Origin: a virus
Length of the DNA stretch: 64,000 nucleotides
IMG/VR virus record: IMGVR_UViG_3300028569_000028
Coordinates: 1 to 64,000 of that record
Direction: 5' to 3' (one strand)
The position numbers were made by a program, and so were the translations under genes. Positions within the stretch are counted from its first letter, which is position 1; every line of letters begins with the position of its first letter. The notes under the pieces are model-generated. The model was not told where the DNA came from and made no database searches. It saw only the letters and a program-made list of their open reading frames with translations. Shown here piece by piece: positions 13,062 to 21,851 of the stretch.

Positions 13062-13420
13062 TGTTTACTTCCTGTATTCTGTTCTATTCATTCCTTGCTG
13101 GGATCGATCCACAGTTAACTCAAGCAGTTATACAAGTTGAAAGCAGGGGAGATCCTTATGCTGTTGGAAAGCTTGATGATTCTGGCTTAATGCAAATTCG
13201 TCACAGGTTCGTCCCAGAAACTCAACAACAACTATTCCAAGGCTGTACCAACATTAAGCGGGGCGTTGCTCTTTTAAAGCAAGCAAGAGAAAAATGTAAG
13301 CACAAGTTAGACAATACTTGGCTTGTATGTTACAATGTAGGTTTGAAAGGAGGCTCTAAGATTCGTTACCCAAGTAGTTTTATTTACTACAAAAAAGTTA
13401 TGTCTGAGATGAAAAAATAA
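13061..13420 (+). CDS. lytic transglycosylase-like protein, 119 aa
   Basis: Short hydrophobic leader (FTSCILFYSFLAG), then the SLT/goose-lysozyme fold: catalytic Glu 27 in QVESRGDPYAVG, DSGLMQI, and a later NVGLKGG. This enzyme class cleaves the glycan of peptidoglycan without water. A leader suggests Sec or signal-arrest export, so it may act in lysis or in remodelling during infection. GTG start overlapping the preceding stop by one base. Confidence 0.75.
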   Translation: MFTSCILFYSFLAGIDPQLTQAVIQVESRGDPYAVGKLDDSGLMQIRHRFVPETQQQLFQGCTNIKRGVALLKQAREKCKHKLDNTWLVCYNVGLKGGSKIRYPSSFIYYKKVMSEMKK

Positions 13421-13421
13421 A

Positions 13422-13450
13422 TTGAAAAAGCTAACATTGTTTGATATATT
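13422..13450 (+). promoter_or_regulatory. sigma-70 promoter
   Basis: TTGAAA (13422-13427), a 17-base spacer and TATATT (13445-13450) directly ahead of the ribonucleotide reductase gene. Start would be near 13457. Confidence 0.75.
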
Positions 13451-13477
13451 ATAAACCTAGATTGTAATGGGGGTTAT

Positions 13478-15334
13478 GTGGAAAAAAGCGTTAAAGTTAT
13501 GTCGGACATCACAGTTTTTTCAAAGTATGCTAAATTTAATAAAAATGAAAACAGAAGAGAGACTTGGGAAGAAATTTGCATTCGCAATAGAGATATGCAT
13601 ATTAAAAAATACCCGCAATTAGAAGCTGAGATTCGTCAAGTTTATACCGACTTTGTAATTCCTAAAAAAGTTCTTCCATCAATGCGTTCAATGCAGTTTG
13701 GAGGAAAGCCTATCGAAATTAGTCCTAACCGTATTTTTAACTGCGCTTATGCTCCAGCAGATAGCCACTTAATCTTTTCTGAAGCAATGTTTCTTTTGCT
13801 AGGGGGGACAGGACTTGGATATTCTGTACAACGACATCATGTTGAAAAAATTGGGGAAGTTGTTAAGCCGGGAAGACCTAGACGTTTTCTTATTGAAGAC
13901 TCAATTCAAGGCTGGGCTGAAGCTGTAAAAAAACTTATGGAAGCTTATTTTAAAGGTAAATCTTTGCCTGTGTTTGACTTTTCCGACATTAGAGCTAAAG
14001 GAGCTGAGCTTGTGACTTCAGGGGGTAAAGCTCCGGGTCCAGAACCACTCAAGACTTGCTTGTTTAATCTTCAACGTATTCTTGATAGAAAGCAGATTGG
14101 AGATAAGCTTGGAACTTTAGAAGTTCACGACCTACTTTGTTTTGTAGCCGATGCGGTACTATCTGGTGGAATTCGTAGAGCAGCTTTAATATCTCTCTTT
14201 GATGTTGATGACGAAGATATGCTGACTTGCAAGTTTGGAAGCTGGTGGGAGCTTAATCCACAACGAGGAAGATCTAATAACTCAGCGGTTGTAATTCGCC
14301 ATAAAGTAACTGAAAGTACTTTTAAAGGTTTGTGGGAGAAAATTAAAGCTTCTGGTTCTGGAGAGCCGGGGTTGTACTTTTCAAACAATGCAGACTGGGG
14401 AACAAATCCATGCTGTGAAATCGCTCTGCGTCCATTCCAATTCTGTAATTTGACAGAAATTAACGCATCTGATATTGTAGATCAAGTTGACTTAAATGCT
14501 CGTGCCAAAGCTGCTGCATTTATTGGAACGCTCCAAGCAAGTTACACAGATTTCTACTACTTGCGAGATATTTGGCAGAAGACAACTGAGAAGGATGCTT
14601 TGATTGGAGTTGGTATTACTGGCATTGCTTCTGGAGTTATTCTACCGCTAGACTTAAATAAAGCCTCTAACGTTGTAAAGGAAGAAAATGCTAGGATTGC
14701 GGATATTATCGGCATTAATCATGCTGCTAGGACTACTTGTGTTAAGCCATCTGGTACAACATCGCTTGTTGTCGGGAGTAGTAGCGGTATCCATGCTTGG
14801 CATTCTGAGTATTATATTAGAAATATACGCTTTGGTAAAAACGAAACAATCTACAAATATCTTGCAGCCAATCACCCAGAAATCGTACAAGACGAATTCT
14901 TTAAACCGCACGAACAAGCCGTAGTAGGCATTCCAGTTAAAGCTCCAGAGAACGCTATTTTCCGCACAGAATCGGCTATTGAACTTCTGGAGCGAATTAA
15001 GAAATTCTCTTTAGAGTGGGTAAAGCCGGGACATAGAAAAGGCGATAATACACATAATGTTTCAGCTACTATTTCAGTTGGAGAAGACGAGTGGGACATT
15101 GTTGGGCAGTGGATGTGGGAAAATAGACATTGCTATAATGGACTTTCTGTCCTTCCAAGAAATGAGCATAGTTATCAACAACCCCCATTTGAAGAATGTT
15201 CCAAAGAGAAATTTGAAGAGTTGTATAAAAGTCTTAAGAATGTTGACTTGACAAAAGTTATTGAGATGAGCGATAATACAGATCTAAGCGGAGAGCTTGC
15301 TTGTGCAAATGGTGTATGTGAAGTTAATTTTTAA
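13478..15334 (+). CDS. nrdJ: adenosylcobalamin-dependent ribonucleotide reductase (class II), 618 aa
   Basis: Reduces ribonucleotides to deoxyribonucleotides for phage DNA synthesis. Expected cysteines are present: Cys 89 in FNCAYAPAD and Cys 323 in FQFCNL form the redox pair. Cys 312 in NPCCEIA is the thiyl site, with E314 and the 11-residue spacing found in the Lactobacillus enzyme. The C-terminal shuttle pair is Cys 609/Cys 614 (CANGVC). It is shorter than the 739-aa Lactobacillus protein. GTG start with SD GGGGG. Class II needs no oxygen and no second subunit but needs B12 from the host. Confidence 0.9.
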   Translation: MEKSVKVMSDITVFSKYAKFNKNENRRETWEEICIRNRDMHIKKYPQLEAEIRQVYTDFVIPKKVLPSMRSMQFGGKPIEISPNRIFNCAYAPADSHLIFSEAMFLLLGGTGLGYSVQRHHVEKIGEVVKPGRPRRFLIEDSIQGWAEAVKKLMEAYFKGKSLPVFDFSDIRAKGAELVTSGGKAPGPEPLKTCLFNLQRILDRKQIGDKLGTLEVHDLLCFVADAVLSGGIRRAALISLFDVDDEDMLTCKFGSWWELNPQRGRSNNSAVVIRHKVTESTFKGLWEKIKASGSGEPGLYFSNNADWGTNPCCEIALRPFQFCNLTEINASDIVDQVDLNARAKAAAFIGTLQASYTDFYYLRDIWQKTTEKDALIGVGITGIASGVILPLDLNKASNVVKEENARIADIIGINHAARTTCVKPSGTTSLVVGSSSGIHAWHSEYYIRNIRFGKNETIYKYLAANHPEIVQDEFFKPHEQAVVGIPVKAPENAIFRTESAIELLERIKKFSLEWVKPGHRKGDNTHNVSATISVGEDEWDIVGQWMWENRHCYNGLSVLPRNEHSYQQPPFEECSKEKFEELYKSLKNVDLTKVIEMSDNTDLSGELACANGVCEVNF

Positions 15335-15345
15335 TTAGGAGATTT

Positions 15346-15471
15346 ATGAAAACATTTACTATTATATTCCTTCTAGGATTCTTTGTATCTTGTGCCAGTA
15401 ATCAGGATAAGCCTGTGGTAAAAGAAGAACCGGCACGACCATATACAGACTATCCAAATTTTTACAGATAA
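15346..15471 (+). CDS. small lipoprotein, 41 aa
   Basis: Signal peptide with lipobox FFVSC (Cys 16) followed by a short polar, Pro-rich tail. SD TTAGGAG. The size and Pro content resemble o-spanins (Rz1-like), but no partner i-spanin overlaps it. Function uncertain. Confidence 0.6.
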   Translation: MKTFTIIFLLGFFVSCASNQDKPVVKEEPARPYTDYPNFYR

Positions 15472-15492
15472 ACTTTAACTTTGAAGGTTCCC

Positions 15493-16485
15493 TTGGGCAT
15501 TGATGTATCATTTTCTGCTTTAGACTGCTTTGAACAATGCTCGGAGAAGTATAGACTTCGTTATAGAGAACGGCTAACCTCTGAGAAAATTCCAAGTCCT
15601 TTGTTCTTTGGTACAGCTATTGATGCTGCGGTTGAACTTTTTCTACTAAAGAGAAAGGTAAATCTAACCGAGAAAGAACTTGACTTGCTTCTGAATGAAA
15701 ATGCATATTCAATGTTTGACAAAACCATGCGAGAGCAGAATGGTGCATTACTTGAAAGGAATCCTTTGTGTGAGTATTTCTATTCTGACTTTGATCCAAA
15801 CATCCTACTGGCTGAAGATTTTAAAGCACTTACAAAATCCTATCCAAGTATTACAGACTGGGAAGAATTCTTTGCCTATTGTAAAAAAAGCATAAAAACC
15901 CATGGAGAGCTTAAGCCGGGATCAAAAATTGCTTTTAATAACCTATGTTGGCTTAGCCTTTATCGAAAGGGCGAAATGATGCTTAAGGCTTATGAAAGAG
16001 ACATTCTTCCAGAGATTCAAGAAGTATTCGATATTCAAAAAGAAGTTCAGCTATTAAATGAATCTGGAGATCGACTAAGGGGTAAAATTGACTTTATTGC
16101 GAGTTTTAAAGATGATCCTAGCGCAAAGTTCATTATTGATAACAAAACCTCCTCAGAAGCTTATAAAGCAGATTCTGTGGCAAACAGCACTCAGCTTGCT
16201 ATTTACTGCGAAGCTGAGGCTTGTGATAGAGCTAGTTACGTTGTTATGGAAAAAAAGATGCGACTTAAAGAGCCAAAAGCAAGAACCCAGCTTATAAAAG
16301 ACATTATCTCTAATGAGCATAAGCAGAAAACATTTGACATTATAGAACAAAAGCTTAATAATATAGCCTGTGCAGAGTTTCATAAAAAGGACTCTCCAAA
16401 AGAATGCCACTTTTTCGGCAAGCCTTGCGAGTTTTTTAATTTATGCTGGCATGGGAGAATGGATGGGATCAAAAAGAAAAATTAA
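15493..16485 (+). CDS. PD-(D/E)XK nuclease, Cas4/RecB-like, 330 aa
   Basis: I favour TTG 15493, since GAAGG lies five bases upstream; TTG 15481 is possible. The nuclease core is RLRGKIDFIASF...KFIIDNKTSS (Asp, then D-x-K). An N-terminal Cys pair (CFEQCSEKY) and C-terminal Cys (CHFFGKPCEFFNLC) suggest the iron-sulphur cluster of Cas4/AddB-type exonucleases. It likely resects DNA ends for the ERF annealing protein encoded nearby. Confidence 0.75.
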   Translation: MGIDVSFSALDCFEQCSEKYRLRYRERLTSEKIPSPLFFGTAIDAAVELFLLKRKVNLTEKELDLLLNENAYSMFDKTMREQNGALLERNPLCEYFYSDFDPNILLAEDFKALTKSYPSITDWEEFFAYCKKSIKTHGELKPGSKIAFNNLCWLSLYRKGEMMLKAYERDILPEIQEVFDIQKEVQLLNESGDRLRGKIDFIASFKDDPSAKFIIDNKTSSEAYKADSVANSTQLAIYCEAEACDRASYVVMEKKMRLKEPKARTQLIKDIISNEHKQKTFDIIEQKLNNIACAEFHKKDSPKECHFFGKPCEFFNLCWHGRMDGIKKKN

Positions 16486-16678
16486 AGTTGGAGATAATGT
16501 CCTTTGTATACAGGAATTACACGTGCCTAAATTTATTGGACATGTTTGGAAAGTTATAGAAATAGATACAGATAATGGTTTATATTACTGTATTAATCAT
16601 AATATGATAGAGCTTGAGTATGTTTTTCGTTTGGAGGAAATTGCTATAAATTCATCATTAATAAGGGAGTTATTGTGA
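16463..16678 (+). CDS. SH3-like small paralog C, 71 aa
   Basis: Start ATG 16463 with GGGAG upstream; overlaps the nuclease gene by 23 bases. Family pattern: IKVGDNVLCI...GHVWKVIEID and tail NSSLIRELL. The tail codons (AATAAGGGAGTTATT) form the ribosome site for the next paralog, whose GTG (16675) overlaps the stop. Function unknown. Confidence 0.6.
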   Translation: MGSKRKIKVGDNVLCIQELHVPKFIGHVWKVIEIDTDNGLYYCINHNMIELEYVFRLEEIAINSSLIRELL

Positions 16679-16842
16679 CTTTTAAAAAAGGTGATAAAAT
16701 TATAGACTTACCAAGTGGTAGGATATTCATAATTAAATATATGTTAGACAAAAAGCCCGTTGTTAATAATGGAGAATTTGATTTTCCACTTAGACTGGAA
16801 GTTGTTATAAAATGGAGTCCCTTAATGGAGGAATTGATATGA
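16675..16842 (+). CDS. SH3-like small paralog, 55 aa
   Basis: GTG start overlapping the preceding TGA. FKKGDKIIDL...GRIFIIKYML and tail SPLMEELI follow the family pattern. Its tail codons (TTAATGGAGGAATTGAT) are the ribosome site of the next gene (ATG 16839). It is in direct tandem with paralog C, suggesting local duplication. Confidence 0.6.
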   Translation: MTFKKGDKIIDLPSGRIFIIKYMLDKKPVVNNGEFDFPLRLEVVIKWSPLMEELI

Positions 16843-17177
16843 GCGATTTAGAGAAGAAGTCCAAGAAAGAGCTATTGGACATTATTGACCAGCTTAAAGA
16901 AAAGCTAGGAGAGATGCAAGGAGTTGAAGCTAAGCAAGAATCTTTAGAGCAAAGTTTGCCGGGAGTTGGCTTATCTGTTATTCAAGACAGAGATGGACTT
17001 TTCAAGATTCTGGAAATTTCATTTGACTTTGATTCAAAAGCCGCTACAATTACAAGTGTGACAAATGCCAACTCAACTGGGTATGACTATGCACTTTATG
17101 ATGCAAAGAAATTCTTGGTAGAACGAATTATGCATAAGTCTAATATTAACCATTTAAAGGAGAAAAAAAATGGATAA
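16839..17177 (+). CDS. hypothetical protein, 112 aa
   Basis: ATG 16839 with GGAGG seven bases upstream. An N-terminal coiled coil (LEKKSKKELLDIIDQLKEKL) is followed by a small alpha/beta domain. It sits next to the 84-aa gene and the ERF gene, so a recombination or replication accessory role is possible, but no family is recognised. Confidence 0.6.
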   Translation: MSDLEKKSKKELLDIIDQLKEKLGEMQGVEAKQESLEQSLPGVGLSVIQDRDGLFKILEISFDFDSKAATITSVTNANSTGYDYALYDAKKFLVERIMHKSNINHLKEKKNG

Positions 17178-17424
17178 GGAATTTGCTAAACGTCTTAAAA
17201 AGCTTGTGCCGGAAGATGGTGGATTTGATCTAAGTTTCAACCTATCTAACTCAGGTCAAGCTGGTAAGGTTGCATCTACTTTAAATCTTACAATCTTTTC
17301 AGCTGGTAAAGAAGGTAAAGGTCCAATCATTACAAAGAAAGTATCTATTCCAGCAATTGCTGCAACTATTGCCGAAGCTAATATTATTGCTTTGGAAGAT
17401 ACTCTAAGTCTGTTGGGGGTATAG
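17170..17424 (+). CDS. hypothetical protein, 84 aa
   Basis: Overlaps the preceding gene by eight bases, with SD AAAGGAGA. Contains a beta-hairpin-rich region (FDLSFNLSN...STLNLTIFSAG) and an Ala-rich helix. Unrecognised. The HNH gene follows after four bases, so the natural downstream neighbour was probably the ERF gene. Confidence 0.6.
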   Translation: MDKEFAKRLKKLVPEDGGFDLSFNLSNSGQAGKVASTLNLTIFSAGKEGKGPIITKKVSIPAIAATIAEANIIALEDTLSLLGV

Positions 17425-17428
17425 TTAA

Positions 17429-18013
17429 GTGGACTTCCAAAAGAGAGAAAGCTTTAGAATAAATGTAATCTCCATGTTGGAAACAATATACGGTTTGGGT
17501 GAAGTCTGGGCATTTCACCCAAGTTTTTTAAACATACTAGTATCTAATACAGGAAAAGCAAAAAACGCACTTACTGGAACTGAGTTTTCTATAAGAAAAA
17601 CTTGGCAGGGGTATTGCGTTTGTAGTATTCCTACATTTCATACTACTGGAGTTAAAAAATCAAAAAGTTATTTAGTTCATAGATTAGTAGCAGAAACATT
17701 TTTTACTTTTTTGGTAAATGCAAAAGATTATGAAGTTAATCACATTTCTGGAGATAAATCAGATAATAGTGTTTATAATTTAAATTGGATGACTAGACAA
17801 GAAAATCTCCAACATGCTAGAGATACTGGACTATTTAAATCGTGTTTTGGCTCAGCAAATGGTAGATTTAAGCATTTAGATTCTGATTTGAAAGATATTG
17901 TGGATTTAAAAAAACTAGGCTATACTTATACGGAGATTGCAAAATCGTATAATTTGAAGCCAACTTATATGTCTACCCTATTAAAAAGGAGGGGATTTTT
18001 ATGTCAGGATTAA
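17429..18013 (+). CDS. HNH homing endonuclease with helix-turn-helix tail, 194 aa
   Basis: HNH_3-type core: VHRLVAETFF...EVNHISGDKSDNSVYNLNWMT. The C-terminal segment (LGYTYTEIAKSYNLKPTYMS) is a helix-turn-helix that likely gives sequence specificity. GTG start. It lies between the 84-aa gene and the ERF gene, whose ribosome site (AAAAAGGAGG) is inside this gene's last codons. Confidence 0.8.
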   Translation: MDFQKRESFRINVISMLETIYGLGEVWAFHPSFLNILVSNTGKAKNALTGTEFSIRKTWQGYCVCSIPTFHTTGVKKSKSYLVHRLVAETFFTFLVNAKDYEVNHISGDKSDNSVYNLNWMTRQENLQHARDTGLFKSCFGSANGRFKHLDSDLKDIVDLKKLGYTYTEIAKSYNLKPTYMSTLLKRRGFLCQD

Positions 18014-18621
18014 TTTACAAAAAAATGTCAGAGGTTATGCGAGACATTGGATCTATTGGGAAAGATCAAAAAAATCAAGCTCAAGGATTTAAATTTAGAG
18101 GTATTGATCAATTTGTTAATTCTCTTTACCCAGCATTAACAAAACATGGAGTTTTTATGGCTCCTCGTTGTGTTAGTGAACAACATGAACTTAAAGAAGT
18201 TACTAGAGGTTCTGGTAAGGCTGGAGTGGATAAGCACGTTACAATTATGATGGAGTACGACTTCTTTGCTGAAGATGGTTCAAAAGTAACTGTCGGACCT
18301 ATTCCTGCCGAAGGTTTGGATTCTGGGGATAAAGCTACAAATAAAGCTCTTTCAGCAGCTCTTAAGTATGCTCTTATTCAAACATTTGCTATTCCAACAG
18401 AGGATATGGCAGAGGCTGATTTGGAAAGTCCAGAAATTGGAAAACGCTTTTCAGCAAATGTCACGGTTACAACAATTTCAGCTCCCGTAACGAATAATGT
18501 TGCTAAGCTTGAAGAAAAGCCTGTAGAATCAACTCCAGCTGCGAGTCGTGGTTCGTTTCGTAAGAATCCCGCTAAAGACGTTGCGAATTCAGGAGCAACA
18601 ATTCCCTCAGGAGATCTATAA
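18001..18621 (+). CDS. erf: ERF-type single-strand annealing protein, 206 aa
   Basis: FKFRGIDQFVNSLYPALTKHG near the N-terminus and GLDSGDKATNKALSAALKYA in the middle are hallmarks of the ERF family. These proteins anneal complementary single strands in phage recombination and genome circularisation. The Ser/Pro-rich C-terminus (about residues 155-206) is a flexible tail. With the PD-(D/E)XK nuclease at 15493 it forms a probable recombination pair. Confidence 0.88.
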   Translation: MSGLIYKKMSEVMRDIGSIGKDQKNQAQGFKFRGIDQFVNSLYPALTKHGVFMAPRCVSEQHELKEVTRGSGKAGVDKHVTIMMEYDFFAEDGSKVTVGPIPAEGLDSGDKATNKALSAALKYALIQTFAIPTEDMAEADLESPEIGKRFSANVTVTTISAPVTNNVAKLEEKPVESTPAASRGSFRKNPAKDVANSGATIPSGDL

Positions 18622-18977
18622 TGGAAAATGCTGGTAAAGTTATCTCTAAGAAAGAAGTAACAGAAACGCTTGTGAGAAACATTGTTTCAGATCAAGCTGA
18701 GTTTAAAGAAGTAAAGCAAGAACTTCGCCATGGGCAGAAAGATAGGCTTATGGATGCTATGACTAACTATCCCTTGCTTGATGAGGACTTCGATGAGTCT
18801 GAGCCTGAGCTTAGAACTGCCTTTGTAATTTGGAAGCGCATTTCAGATAGCTTGGTTGCTCTTGGAACAGAAGCAGCGATTGAGGGTATTATTAATGGTT
18901 TTGCAAGAAGTCAACAAACAAACGAAGCCAATGGCTTAACAGAAGGAGCAGCAAATGTCGAAACAACAGAAGGGTAA
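18621..18977 (+). CDS. hypothetical protein, 118 aa
   Basis: TAATG coupling to ERF. Acidic, helical, with a disordered acidic C-terminus (ANGLTEGAANVETTEG), the style of single-strand-binding accessory proteins. No fold is recognised. Overlaps the next gene by 23 bases. Confidence 0.6.
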   Translation: MENAGKVISKKEVTETLVRNIVSDQAEFKEVKQELRHGQKDRLMDAMTNYPLLDEDFDESEPELRTAFVIWKRISDSLVALGTEAAIEGIINGFARSQQTNEANGLTEGAANVETTEG

Positions 18978-19296
18978 GTATGCTACAGTTGGAAGTCTAA
19001 TTTTCCAATCTCAATTCGATGAGGAAGGTAATAGACTAGAAGGCGAATACAAGACCGATGATAAAGGTCGTAAGCTATATGCACTTAAACTTGATAAAAA
19101 CACGGAAGTAATTATCAATGGTGTAAATATGTCTGGAAAAGTTCTTTATGTTTCTCGTCCAGAAACAAAGCTTACACGACTTCTCGACAAGGGAGTTATT
19201 GATAAAAAAGAATTTGATAAGAAGGTTGCTGACTTTGGTCCGGGTGGACGACTAGAGTTTGTCCAGATGGAAATTGTTGCTGATCTTGAGAAATAA
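18955..19296 (+). CDS. hypothetical protein, possibly SSB-like, 113 aa
   Basis: A beta-rich centre (KLYALKLDKNTEVIINGVNM) and location after ERF suggest a DNA-binding role, perhaps a single-strand-binding protein, but no OB-fold signature is clear. SD: GAAGGAG. A terminator follows immediately. Confidence 0.5.
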   Translation: MSKQQKGKYATVGSLIFQSQFDEEGNRLEGEYKTDDKGRKLYALKLDKNTEVIINGVNMSGKVLYVSRPETKLTRLLDKGVIDKKEFDKKVADFGPGGRLEFVQMEIVADLEK

Positions 19297-19299
19297 AAA

Positions 19300-19328
19300 A
19301 AGGGGGCTGAAAAGCCCCTTTCTTCTTT
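19300..19328 (+). terminator. rho-independent terminator
   Basis: Stem GGGGCT (19303-19308)/AGCCCC (19313-19318) with a GAAA tetraloop, extended by A-T pairs and followed by TTTCTTCTTT. It closes the recombination block. Confidence 0.85.
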
Positions 19329-19337
19329 GGAGTTTTC

Positions 19338-19562
19338 ATGAAGTTTAAAATTGGACCTTTTCGACAAGCACATAAAACGTTTGTACAAGAGAGATATATA
19401 AAAGATGGTATGGATTCTTTAGCTTTATATTGTGCTGTTAGTTTATGTCCAGTAATTGCAGCTTATACCTATTGTCAAGAAATCGATCCAGATAATTCTG
19501 AGTTGACGAGAAGAATTGAAAGTGTTAAGCTTTTTTATGGAATCGAAGAGGTAGAAGAATGA
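19338..19562 (+). CDS. hypothetical protein, 74 aa
   Basis: ATG 19338 with GGAG eight bases upstream. Helical, containing a short hydrophobic Cys-rich stretch (LALYCAVSLCPVIAAYTYC). Could be membrane-associated. The stop overlaps the next ATG (GAATGA). Confidence 0.55.
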   Translation: MKFKIGPFRQAHKTFVQERYIKDGMDSLALYCAVSLCPVIAAYTYCQEIDPDNSELTRRIESVKLFYGIEEVEE

Positions 19563-19768
19563 AGCCGGGAAGATATATTATTTTAGAAAAAACTGCGTTC
19601 TGGGTTCATTCTGATTTTGACATGTTGGATATTTTAGAAATAACCGAGAAAGAAATAAAGTATGAGTATGTTGGAGATAAGGATAAGATTGTAAGGTGTA
19701 GGTATTATGTAGAATTTATACAACTTAAACTTGCTCCGCATTCACCACTAATGGAAGAATTAATTTAG
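19559..19768 (+). CDS. SH3-like small paralog D, 69 aa
   Basis: KPGRYIILEKT...DMLDILEITEKEIKYEYVG and tail SPLMEELI follow the family pattern. Unlike most members, a separate ribosome site (TTTAGGAG) lies after its stop, yet the tail is kept. That suggests the tail matters in the protein itself. Confidence 0.6.
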   Translation: MKPGRYIILEKTAFWVHSDFDMLDILEITEKEIKYEYVGDKDKIVRCRYYVEFIQLKLAPHSPLMEELI

Positions 19769-19775
19769 GAGAATT

Positions 19776-20807
19776 ATGATTGAAACGAAGGAAAAAATAC
19801 AAATGACTAACTTCAATGATAAAAGAAAGCAACAGATGGGTGTGCGTTCAATGGCAGACCTTCGTCGTTCCGGTAAGGTAACTGGGGGACTTAATACAAA
19901 GCTTTTTGTAAACGGTCCTGTAGAGTTTGACTGCTTAAAAAATCAATGGAGCAGGCAGGAAATGCTTGGAGTTATCGGAGATTCTGGAGTAGGAAAATCA
20001 GAAGTAGTGCTTTGTTTTTTTAAAGAGATTCTTTTGAACAATCCTAATTCTTGTGCGGTATATGTTTCTCTTGAAATGACTGACGAGAAAATTTCCCAGC
20101 GTTGGTACAAGCTAACAGAAGATTGTCCTGAAGTTTCGGAAAGACTATATGTAATTTCTCGCTACGACGAAAATGGTAAAAGTCGAGAAGTTTCTATGGG
20201 CTGGATTAAGAAAGAGCTTGTTAAGTATCGTGAAGTCATTGGAGATGTTGTTTCGTTTGCCATTGACCATATTCACTGCTTAGGAGAGAATGACCCTTCT
20301 ACTCTAAACTCGATTATGATTACGTTAAAAGAAATGGCAGTGGAGATGAATGCTTTTGGAATTGCCATGGCACAAGTTAATAAAGGCGCAGGACAGAAGG
20401 GCGAAGTTCCTCTGGATTCGGATGCAGTACTTGGATGTTCACAATTCAAATATATTTGTAGTGACATTATGCAAATTCACCGTCCTATTTTAAGGCTAGA
20501 GGAAGATGCCAAGATGTCAATAATGGGTTGGGGCTATTGCAAGATTCGAGAGGCTGATAAAGCTGATAAAGTTAAGCGTGGTCAAAACAAGCTTCTGGCT
20601 TATGACATTGACACTCGAAGTTTCAAGAAGATGTCTACTCCAGAGTATTCTACTTTTAAGCTATATTATAATGAGCTTTTAGAAATGAAATCTGCGGAAG
20701 AAAAACACAAGAGCTTTACTTATGACTTGGTGAAAGAAGTTGTGAGTCCAAATGGAAAGGTTGTTATAATTACAGAGAAGTTTAGTGGAGATTCGGGGGA
20801 TTTATAA
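19776..20807 (+). CDS. replicative helicase, DnaB/RecA-like ATPase, 343 aa
   Basis: Walker A GDSGVGKS (residues 68-75), Walker B FAIDHIHCL and the motif AMAQVNKG identify a RecA-fold ATPase of the DnaB-helicase class without the N-terminal primase-binding domain. It should unwind DNA ahead of the family B polymerase encoded at 22314. It overlaps the primase-like gene by one base. SD: AGGAG. Confidence 0.82.
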   Translation: MIETKEKIQMTNFNDKRKQQMGVRSMADLRRSGKVTGGLNTKLFVNGPVEFDCLKNQWSRQEMLGVIGDSGVGKSEVVLCFFKEILLNNPNSCAVYVSLEMTDEKISQRWYKLTEDCPEVSERLYVISRYDENGKSREVSMGWIKKELVKYREVIGDVVSFAIDHIHCLGENDPSTLNSIMITLKEMAVEMNAFGIAMAQVNKGAGQKGEVPLDSDAVLGCSQFKYICSDIMQIHRPILRLEEDAKMSIMGWGYCKIREADKADKVKRGQNKLLAYDIDTRSFKKMSTPEYSTFKLYYNELLEMKSAEEKHKSFTYDLVKEVVSPNGKVVIITEKFSGDSGDL

Positions 20808-21658
20808 TGAAGCTTAGTATTTTTTCTAAGGTAAACTACCTACCAAAGAATAAAGATGATAAGATTGCCCAGTCTAAACTTGCGTCTAATCCTAACCTTC
20901 CACAAGTAATTGAGATTACTACTGATGAGGATTTGATTAAGGCTGTAACATCTTATGGATGGAGTCCGAGTATTTTCTCAAGCTTTAGACATAATGATAA
21001 TTTTATTTCTACTGACTTTATGAGCTTAGACGTTGATTCTGGGTTAACTATAGAAGAAGCTGAGAAGCGTGTGCAAAGACTTGGAGTGGCTTGCTTATGC
21101 CTTCCAAGTCCGAGCTTTACCCCAGAGTTTCATAAGTTCCGACTAATATTTCCACTGGCTAAGACTATTCTTAACAAAGATGACTTTGATGCTACGTGGG
21201 ATTGGTTACAAGAACAATTACCAGAACTTGACGCACAATGCTCTGACTATGCTCGTTGGTACGCTCCTTCCAAGATGGAAGCTGGCTTTTGGCAAGATGG
21301 AGAATTCCTTATGCCAAAGAAAGCTCCACAAGCTGTAGCAAGTTCCCTAAGCCACGCAGAAGCTCAGGTAATTGTCCCAGAAGAGCTTTCAGAGATTGTT
21401 AAGCTTTTGTATGGCAAAGAACGAGAAACCATTTCTGAGTCTGTGGAGTTCTTTCTAACTAATGCAGGGACAGGATTGCCGGGACTCTGGATCAATGCGC
21501 TAAATAGTTGCACCTTCTCTCTTGCCTTATCTGGGGTTGATGATACAATAATTGAGGAAGTCATTGATAAGATTTCTCCAGAACCTTTGGATAAGCGCGA
21601 CCTATACCAAATTAACAGGGCTATACGAGATGGAAAAAAAGCTAGAGAAAAGATGTAA
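20807..21658 (+). CDS. primase-like protein (archaeo-eukaryotic primase type), 283 aa
   Basis: The motif pattern SLDVDSGLTIEEAE (D-x-D) followed by PSPSFTPEFHKFRLIFPL and later DYARWYAP is that of small phage AEP-type primases, which make RNA primers. The C-terminal about 90 residues are a separate helical domain resembling PriCT modules. It is transcribed with the helicase and polymerase. Confidence 0.7.
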   Translation: MKLSIFSKVNYLPKNKDDKIAQSKLASNPNLPQVIEITTDEDLIKAVTSYGWSPSIFSSFRHNDNFISTDFMSLDVDSGLTIEEAEKRVQRLGVACLCLPSPSFTPEFHKFRLIFPLAKTILNKDDFDATWDWLQEQLPELDAQCSDYARWYAPSKMEAGFWQDGEFLMPKKAPQAVASSLSHAEAQVIVPEELSEIVKLLYGKERETISESVEFFLTNAGTGLPGLWINALNSCTFSLALSGVDDTIIEEVIDKISPEPLDKRDLYQINRAIRDGKKAREKM

Positions 21659-21851
21659 GGTGGATGATTTTAAGGTTGGCTCCAAGTACCGTTGTGGTTT
21701 ACATACCTTTTATGTAACTAATATTGACAGCATACACGGATGTGTGTATATTAAGTGGATTAAAGATAATGCTCAAGGTCTTATTTATCTTGGTAGTGAG
21801 TTCTATTCCTATGAAGTTCCACTATCATCCTTAGAAAAGGAGTTACTTTGA
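21630..21851 (+). CDS. SH3-like small paralog E, 73 aa
   Basis: FKVGSKYRCGLHTFYVTNID...VYIKWIK and tail LSSLEKELL. ATG 21630 overlaps the primase gene; GTG 21660, directly before the VGS motif, is an equally possible start. The tail codons (TTAGAAAAGGAGTTACT) are the ribosome site for TTG 21848, which overlaps this stop. Confidence 0.6.
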   Translation: MEKKLEKRCKVDDFKVGSKYRCGLHTFYVTNIDSIHGCVYIKWIKDNAQGLIYLGSEFYSYEVPLSSLEKELL

